Shown here: piece by piece, positions 23,425 through 26,682 of the stretch | Layout: each line of letters opens with the position of its first letter | Numbering within the stretch: position 1 is the stretch's first letter | Source of the DNA: JAAYAY01 sp964429355 | GTDB taxonomy: Bacteria; Planctomycetota; Planctomycetia; Pirellulales; Thermoguttaceae | Reading direction: 5' to 3' | NCBI GenBank assembly: GCA_964429355.1 | Contig: CAYSCH010000094.1 | Span: forward strand, 1-26,682 | Length of the DNA: 26,682 nt | Made by a program: the position numbers and the translations under genes | The notes under the pieces: model-generated | Database searches by the model: none | What the model was told of the DNA's origin: nothing | What the model saw: only the letters and a program-made list of their open reading frames with translations

Positions 23425-24384
23425 CGGCACCCGCCCTTTCCCCGACGGGGCCAGGAAGGGATGGTACTCGCCTCGCAGCCCAACGGGCGTGGACGTGCGG
23501 ATGCCGTAGACAACGTCGATGGCCGGACGGGCGTGGGCGATGCCAAAATGGTCGCCCGCGAGGATTCTTTGGTAGCTCTGGGTGTGGAGGTCGGTGAAAC
23601 CGCCGGAGAATTCGATTTCCTCGCCGTCGATGGTGATCGAGCGGTAGGTCGCGGGCTTGCCCGGCTCGGGGGGGGTAGGCAGATCGTTGCGGTCGAGGGA
23701 GAGGAACCAGCGGACGCGGGCGTTCTTCAGTTCCAGGTAGCCGGCGGCCCGGGTCGGCTCAAGCACATTGACGCTGGAAAAGTCGGGGCGTCCGAAGGTC
23801 CAGGTCAGCATGTCGAAGAAGTGGACGCCGATGTTCATCGTCACCCCCCCCGATTTCTCGGCATCCCCCTTCCACGACTGGAGGTACCAGCGGCCGCGGG
23901 AGGTGATGTAGGTCAGGTCGATGTCGTACTTCGTGTCGCGCTGCTCCTGGTCAATCCTCTCTTTCAGGGCTTTGATGGCCGGGTGGAGCCGGAGTTGCAG
24001 GATGGCGCAGATTCGCCGGCCCGTCTCTCGTTCCAGGTCGGCAAGGGGGTCGATGTTCCAAGGATTGACGACCAGCGGTTTTTCGCAGATCGCGTCGGCC
24101 CCGACGCGGAGCGCGAAACGGACGTGGGCGTCGTGCAAGTAGTTGGGCGAGCAGATCGAAACATAGTCGACATGCTCGCCGTTCTCACGCCGGAGCTTTT
24201 CGACGTGGCGGTCGAAACGTTCAAATTCGGCGAAAAAAGCCGAGTCAGGGAAATAGGAGTCGATGATCCCGACCGAATCGCTCTTGTCAAGCGCGGCAAC
24301 CAGGTTGTTGCCAGTATCGCGAATGGCCTGCATGTGGCGGGGGGCAATGAAGCCGGCGGCACCGATGAGGGCGAAGTTCTTCAT
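23416..24384 (-). CDS. wbpB: WbpB/WlbA-like UDP-GlcNAcA 3-dehydrogenase (Gfo/Idh/MocA family)
   Basis: A 322-residue Gfo/Idh/MocA oxidoreductase with the distinctive WbpB/WlbA sequence: MKNFALIGAAGFIAPRHMQA, then AALDKSDSVGIIDSYFPDSA, FERFDRHVEKLR, VDYVSICSPNYLHDAHVRFA, EKPLVVNPWNIDPL (EKP 101-103), LQLRLHPAIKALKERI and GGVTMNIGVHFFDMLTWTFG (179-198, with the family's catalytic-region Asn and His). These enzymes oxidise C3 of UDP-N-acetyl-glucosaminuronate with NAD and hand the 3-keto sugar to the WbpE aminotransferase. Length is normal. No strong Shine-Dalgarno is seen at ATG 24384. It lies between repeat-filled gaps, downstream of the WbpM-like gene. Confidence 0.93.
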   Translation of the reverse strand: MKNFALIGAAGFIAPRHMQAIRDTGNNLVAALDKSDSVGIIDSYFPDSAFFAEFERFDRHVEKLRRENGEHVDYVSICSPNYLHDAHVRFALRVGADAICEKPLVVNPWNIDPLADLERETGRRICAILQLRLHPAIKALKERIDQEQRDTKYDIDLTYITSRGRWYLQSWKGDAEKSGGVTMNIGVHFFDMLTWTFGRPDFSSVNVLEPTRAAGYLELKNARVRWFLSLDRNDLPTPPEPGKPATYRSITIDGEEIEFSGGFTDLHTQSYQRILAGDHFGIAHARPAIDVVYGIRTSTPVGLRGEYHPFLAPSGKGRVPVR

Positions 24385-24489
24385 GGCGGAAGCGGGAAAG
24401 GGGTGAAGGGTCAGCGGTCAGGGGGTGTTATCCAGGTAATCGGTTACTTTGGTCGTTGAGTGTGAGGACGAGGAAAAGTCGTCGGGTCG

Positions 24490-24570
24490 GGGGGAGAATG
24501 AGGAAGAAGAGGACGGGAGAGGACGGAAAACAGAGAACAGAGGACAGAGAGGTCAGAGGACAGGGAAGAA
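24490..24570. repeat. Heptamer-like purine repeat block 6
   Basis: GGGGAGAATGAGGAAGAAGA and AGGACAGAGAGGTCAGAGGA units in the 311-base gap between the WbpB-like and WbpM-like genes. No gene is visible in the gap. Confidence 0.75.
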
Positions 24571-24628
24571 ACGGTTTAGTTGGTTCGGGAGCAATATTCA
24601 GGTTAACACGTTGAGGTTGAGGGTCGTA

Positions 24629-24700
24629 GGGGAGGGGGACGGGGAGTCAGGGGTCAGGAGTCAGGGGACAGGGGACAGGAGTCAGGAAGCAGAGGTCAGG
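24629..24700. repeat. Heptamer-like purine repeat block 7
   Basis: GGGGTCAGGAGTCAGGGGAC then AGGGGACAGGAGTCAGG and AGAGGTCAGG. The TGA stop of the WbpM-like gene (complement of 24696-24698) lies inside the last unit. Confidence 0.8.
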
Positions 24701-26621
24701 CTTCTGCGGGTTGTTTTGACTGTTCGAGCTTTTCCTGCTGTTCCTGATACTCGGGTACGAGATCGGCGAGGCGCTGGCGGATGATTGCGTCGGGGGCGTC
24801 GGTGAGGGAGGCCAGGTCGGCGACTTCTTCCTGGACCTCGGCCAGGGTGTAGGGGCGGTGGTGGGCGGCGCGGAGCTTGGGGTGGTTGGTCGGGAGCGTC
24901 GTCTCCTCGCTGAAGTAGAGCTCCTCGTAGAGCTTCTCTCCAGGCCGGACGCCGCTGAAAACGATGTCGATCGTGTCCTCGGGGAGGCCGGAGAGGCGGA
25001 CGAGATCGCGGGCGAGGTCCACGATGCGGACGGGATCCCCCATGTCGAGCACAAAAATCTCCCCCCCCTTGCCCATGGCGGCCGCCTGGAGCACGAGCTG
25101 GGAGGCCTCGGGGATCGACATGAAAAAGCGGGTCATCCGCTCGTCGGTGACGGTGATCGGGCCGCCGCGGCGGATCTGCTCCCGGAAGATCGGGACCACG
25201 CTGCCGGCCGAGCCGAGCACGTTGCCGAAGCGGGTGACGACGAACCGGGTCGACGATTCCTGGGAAAGGGCGTGCACGTAGCGCTCGGCCAGGTGCTTGG
25301 AGACCCCCATGATGCTGGTGGGGTTGACGGCCTTGTCGGTGGAGACCATCACGAAGGCCATGCAATCATACTCGTCGGCCAGGTCGGCCACGATCCGGGT
25401 GCCGCCGATATTGTTGCGGATCGCTTCGCCGGGGTTGGCCTCCATGAGGGGGACGTGTTTGTGGGCGGCGGCATGGAAGACGACCTCGGGGCGGTGCTCT
25501 TCGAAGACCTGGCGCATGCGGGCTTCGCAGGTGATGTCGGCAATGCAGGGAACCAGGGCGACGTCGGGATAGTCCGTGCGGAACTCCCGTTCGATGTGGA
25601 AAATGCGGTTCTCGCCCCGGCCGAGGAGCACGAGGGTCGCCGGGCCGAATTGGAGGAGTTGGCGGCAGATCTCCGAGCCGATGCTGCCCCCGGCACCCGT
25701 CACGAGCACTCGACGGTCGCGGATCAGGTCGCTGATGGCGCTGGTATCCAGCGAGATGGGATCGCGGCGGAGAAGATCGTCGATGTCGATATCGCGGACG
25801 GGGATCCGGTCCTGGCCGCAGAGGATGTCCCGCGAGGGGGGGATGATCTTGAGGGTCAGGCCGATTTCGGCGCATTGATCCAGCAGGGATCGCATGCGGG
25901 CACCCGGGATCGACCCGGCAGTCACCAGGATGCATTTGACGCGCTGGCGGAGGGCCAGGGCAGCGAGGTCATCGAGCGGGCCGACGACGGGGATGCCGCC
26001 GAGGCGGGTACCCCGGCTTTCGCCATTGATGGCCAGGAAGCCGCGGATGCGGTAAGGGGACTCGGGATGGGCGTGGATGGCGTGGGCCAGGAGGCCGGCC
26101 GCGTGGTCGGCCCCGACGAGGAGGGCGGGCTCGCGATCGGAGCGGCCGAAAGCGCCCAACTCGGCCAGGAAACGCCAGGTGGAGCGGAGCGAGCCCAGCA
26201 CGAGGATCGAGAGGCAGAAGTCGAGGATGGGGATCGCCCGTGGGATCTGGTAGGAAAGGATGAGATGATCGACGGTGATCAGGGCAACAAGCGAAATCAC
26301 ACTGGCACGCACGAGGGCCAGGAAATCGCAGAAGGTCACGTGCCGCCACCAGCCATGAAAATGGCCCGTGGTGTAGAACACAACGAGCTTGAGCGTAATG
26401 ACAACCAACAGGCTGTGCCAGAACAGCTCGCGGGAACTCGCTGGGATCTTGAAGTCGAAACGAAGAAGGTGGGCAAGGGCGTAGATGACGGCAAAAAGGA
26501 AAATATGGCCAACGGCCAGAAGGAGGATACGGACGGCGATGGGACGGAGGTGCTCTGAGGGCAAGTCAGGGGCGGTCGGCCGTTGGGTGACGCTGGTTCG
26601 CTTCTTCGGGATCGTGATCAT
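24696..26621 (-). CDS. Membrane-bound UDP-sugar 4,6-dehydratase (WbpM/CapD/FlaA1 family)
   Basis: A 641-residue nucleoside-diphosphate sugar epimerase/dehydratase. Four N-terminal membrane segments (~30-53, 67-86, 105-125, 128-146) precede a CoA-binding-like Rossmann region (~165-270, ALLVGADHAAG) and the catalytic SDR domain: VLVTGAGGSIGSEI (305-318), AAAHKHVPLMEANP, VSTDKAVNPTSIMGVSKHLA with Met438 in place of the usual Tyr and Lys442, as in WbpM, then RFGNVLGSAGSVVPIFREQI. These enzymes convert UDP-GlcNAc to a 4-keto-6-deoxy sugar at the inner membrane, a precursor for QuiNAc, FucNAc or bacillosamine-type sugars. Length matches the family. It is the first gene of the minus-strand locus in this window. 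The last residues and stop run into a purine repeat. Confidence 0.94.
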   Translation of the reverse strand: MITIPKKRTSVTQRPTAPDLPSEHLRPIAVRILLLAVGHIFLFAVIYALAHLLRFDFKIPASSRELFWHSLLVVITLKLVVFYTTGHFHGWWRHVTFCDFLALVRASVISLVALITVDHLILSYQIPRAIPILDFCLSILVLGSLRSTWRFLAELGAFGRSDREPALLVGADHAAGLLAHAIHAHPESPYRIRGFLAINGESRGTRLGGIPVVGPLDDLAALALRQRVKCILVTAGSIPGARMRSLLDQCAEIGLTLKIIPPSRDILCGQDRIPVRDIDIDDLLRRDPISLDTSAISDLIRDRRVLVTGAGGSIGSEICRQLLQFGPATLVLLGRGENRIFHIEREFRTDYPDVALVPCIADITCEARMRQVFEEHRPEVVFHAAAHKHVPLMEANPGEAIRNNIGGTRIVADLADEYDCMAFVMVSTDKAVNPTSIMGVSKHLAERYVHALSQESSTRFVVTRFGNVLGSAGSVVPIFREQIRRGGPITVTDERMTRFFMSIPEASQLVLQAAAMGKGGEIFVLDMGDPVRIVDLARDLVRLSGLPEDTIDIVFSGVRPGEKLYEELYFSEETTLPTNHPKLRAAHHRPYTLAEVQEEVADLASLTDAPDAIIRQRLADLVPEYQEQQEKLEQSKQPAEA

Positions 26622-26628
26622 GGTGTGC

Positions 26629-26682
26629 GTCAGGGGACAGGGGACAGGGGACAGGGGACAGGGGACGGGGGACAGAGGACAG
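26629..26682. repeat. Near-perfect GGGGACA heptamer repeat array
   Basis: GTCAGGGGACAGGGGACAGG continues as six or more nearly identical 7-base units to the window end. It is the most regular block of the family and sits 8 bases upstream of the WbpM-like start codon, where promoter signals would be expected. The array runs off the window. Confidence 0.85.

Noticed and set aside
23461..24459. Plus-strand open frame (332 residues) opposite the WbpB-like gene
   Set aside because: Antisense shadow of a highly conserved enzyme with no motif or ribosome site of its own.
24858..26558. Long plus-strand open frame (566 residues) opposite the WbpM-like gene
   Set aside because: It is rich in G, E, D, A and V with no family motif and lies fully antisense to a clearly conserved gene; a GC-rich codon shadow.
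26629..26682. Regular short repeats considered as a CRISPR array
   Set aside because: The unit is 7 bases with no spacers; this is a tandem heptamer-like repeat.

Overview
The window looks like a chromosomal piece of a Planctomycetota bacterium, probably Pirellulales-like. The evidence is a DUF1559 protein with a type IV pilin-like N-terminus and an H-X9-DG C-terminal motif (1049-2038), a large secreted protein with a planctomycete LEPR-XLL-type N-terminal signal (2632-6534), and long purine-rich heptamer-like repeats (GGGGACA / GGTCAGA type) in most larger intergenic gaps. It is a draft assembly: there are N gaps at 14927-14939 and 23361-23370, and the left end is a poly-G low-complexity stretch.

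Left part (1-7250): a small MazF/PemK-like toxin and its antitoxin on the minus strand, then two plus-strand surface-protein genes. The second encodes a subtilase-fold protein with Ig-like domains and three tandem ~100-residue repeats; it appears to lack the catalytic serine. Next comes a ~700-base gene-poor island dense in inverted repeats. It includes a 124-bp element with 23-bp terminal inverted repeats and an exact 9-bp flanking direct repeat, which fits a MITE.

The rest (7252-26621) is a ~19-kb minus-strand surface polysaccharide locus, here in transcription order. WbpM/CapD-type UDP-sugar 4,6-dehydratase; WbpB-like dehydrogenase; WbpD-like N-acetyltransferase; NodB-type deacetylase; LpxD-like acyltransferase; KAS III; acyl carrier protein; DegT aminotransferase (WbpE-like); Wzx flippase; WecB/WbpI-type 2-epimerase; GT4 glycosyltransferase (split by an N gap); Wzy-like polymerase; a truncated initiating sugar transferase joined to a broken KAS III remnant; a second GT4; an intact initiating sugar transferase; HpcH/HpaI aldolase; and a D-2-hydroxyacid dehydrogenase. 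Many neighbours overlap by 4 bases (ATGA, GTGA or TTGA), which indicates translational coupling.

Working together, WbpB, aminotransferase, WbpD and the 2-epimerase fit a route to UDP-2,3-diacetamido-2,3-dideoxy-hexuronic acids (WbpA is not in the window). The ACP, KAS III, LpxD-like transferase and deacetylase form a cassette that could put an ACP-borne (3-hydroxy)acyl group on an amino sugar. Sugar transferases, GT4 enzymes, Wzx and Wzy would assemble and export the polymer. The most unusual points are this acyl cassette, the repeat that has entered the aminotransferase reading frame, the sugar-transferase/KAS III scar, the MITE-like element and the apparently dead protease.
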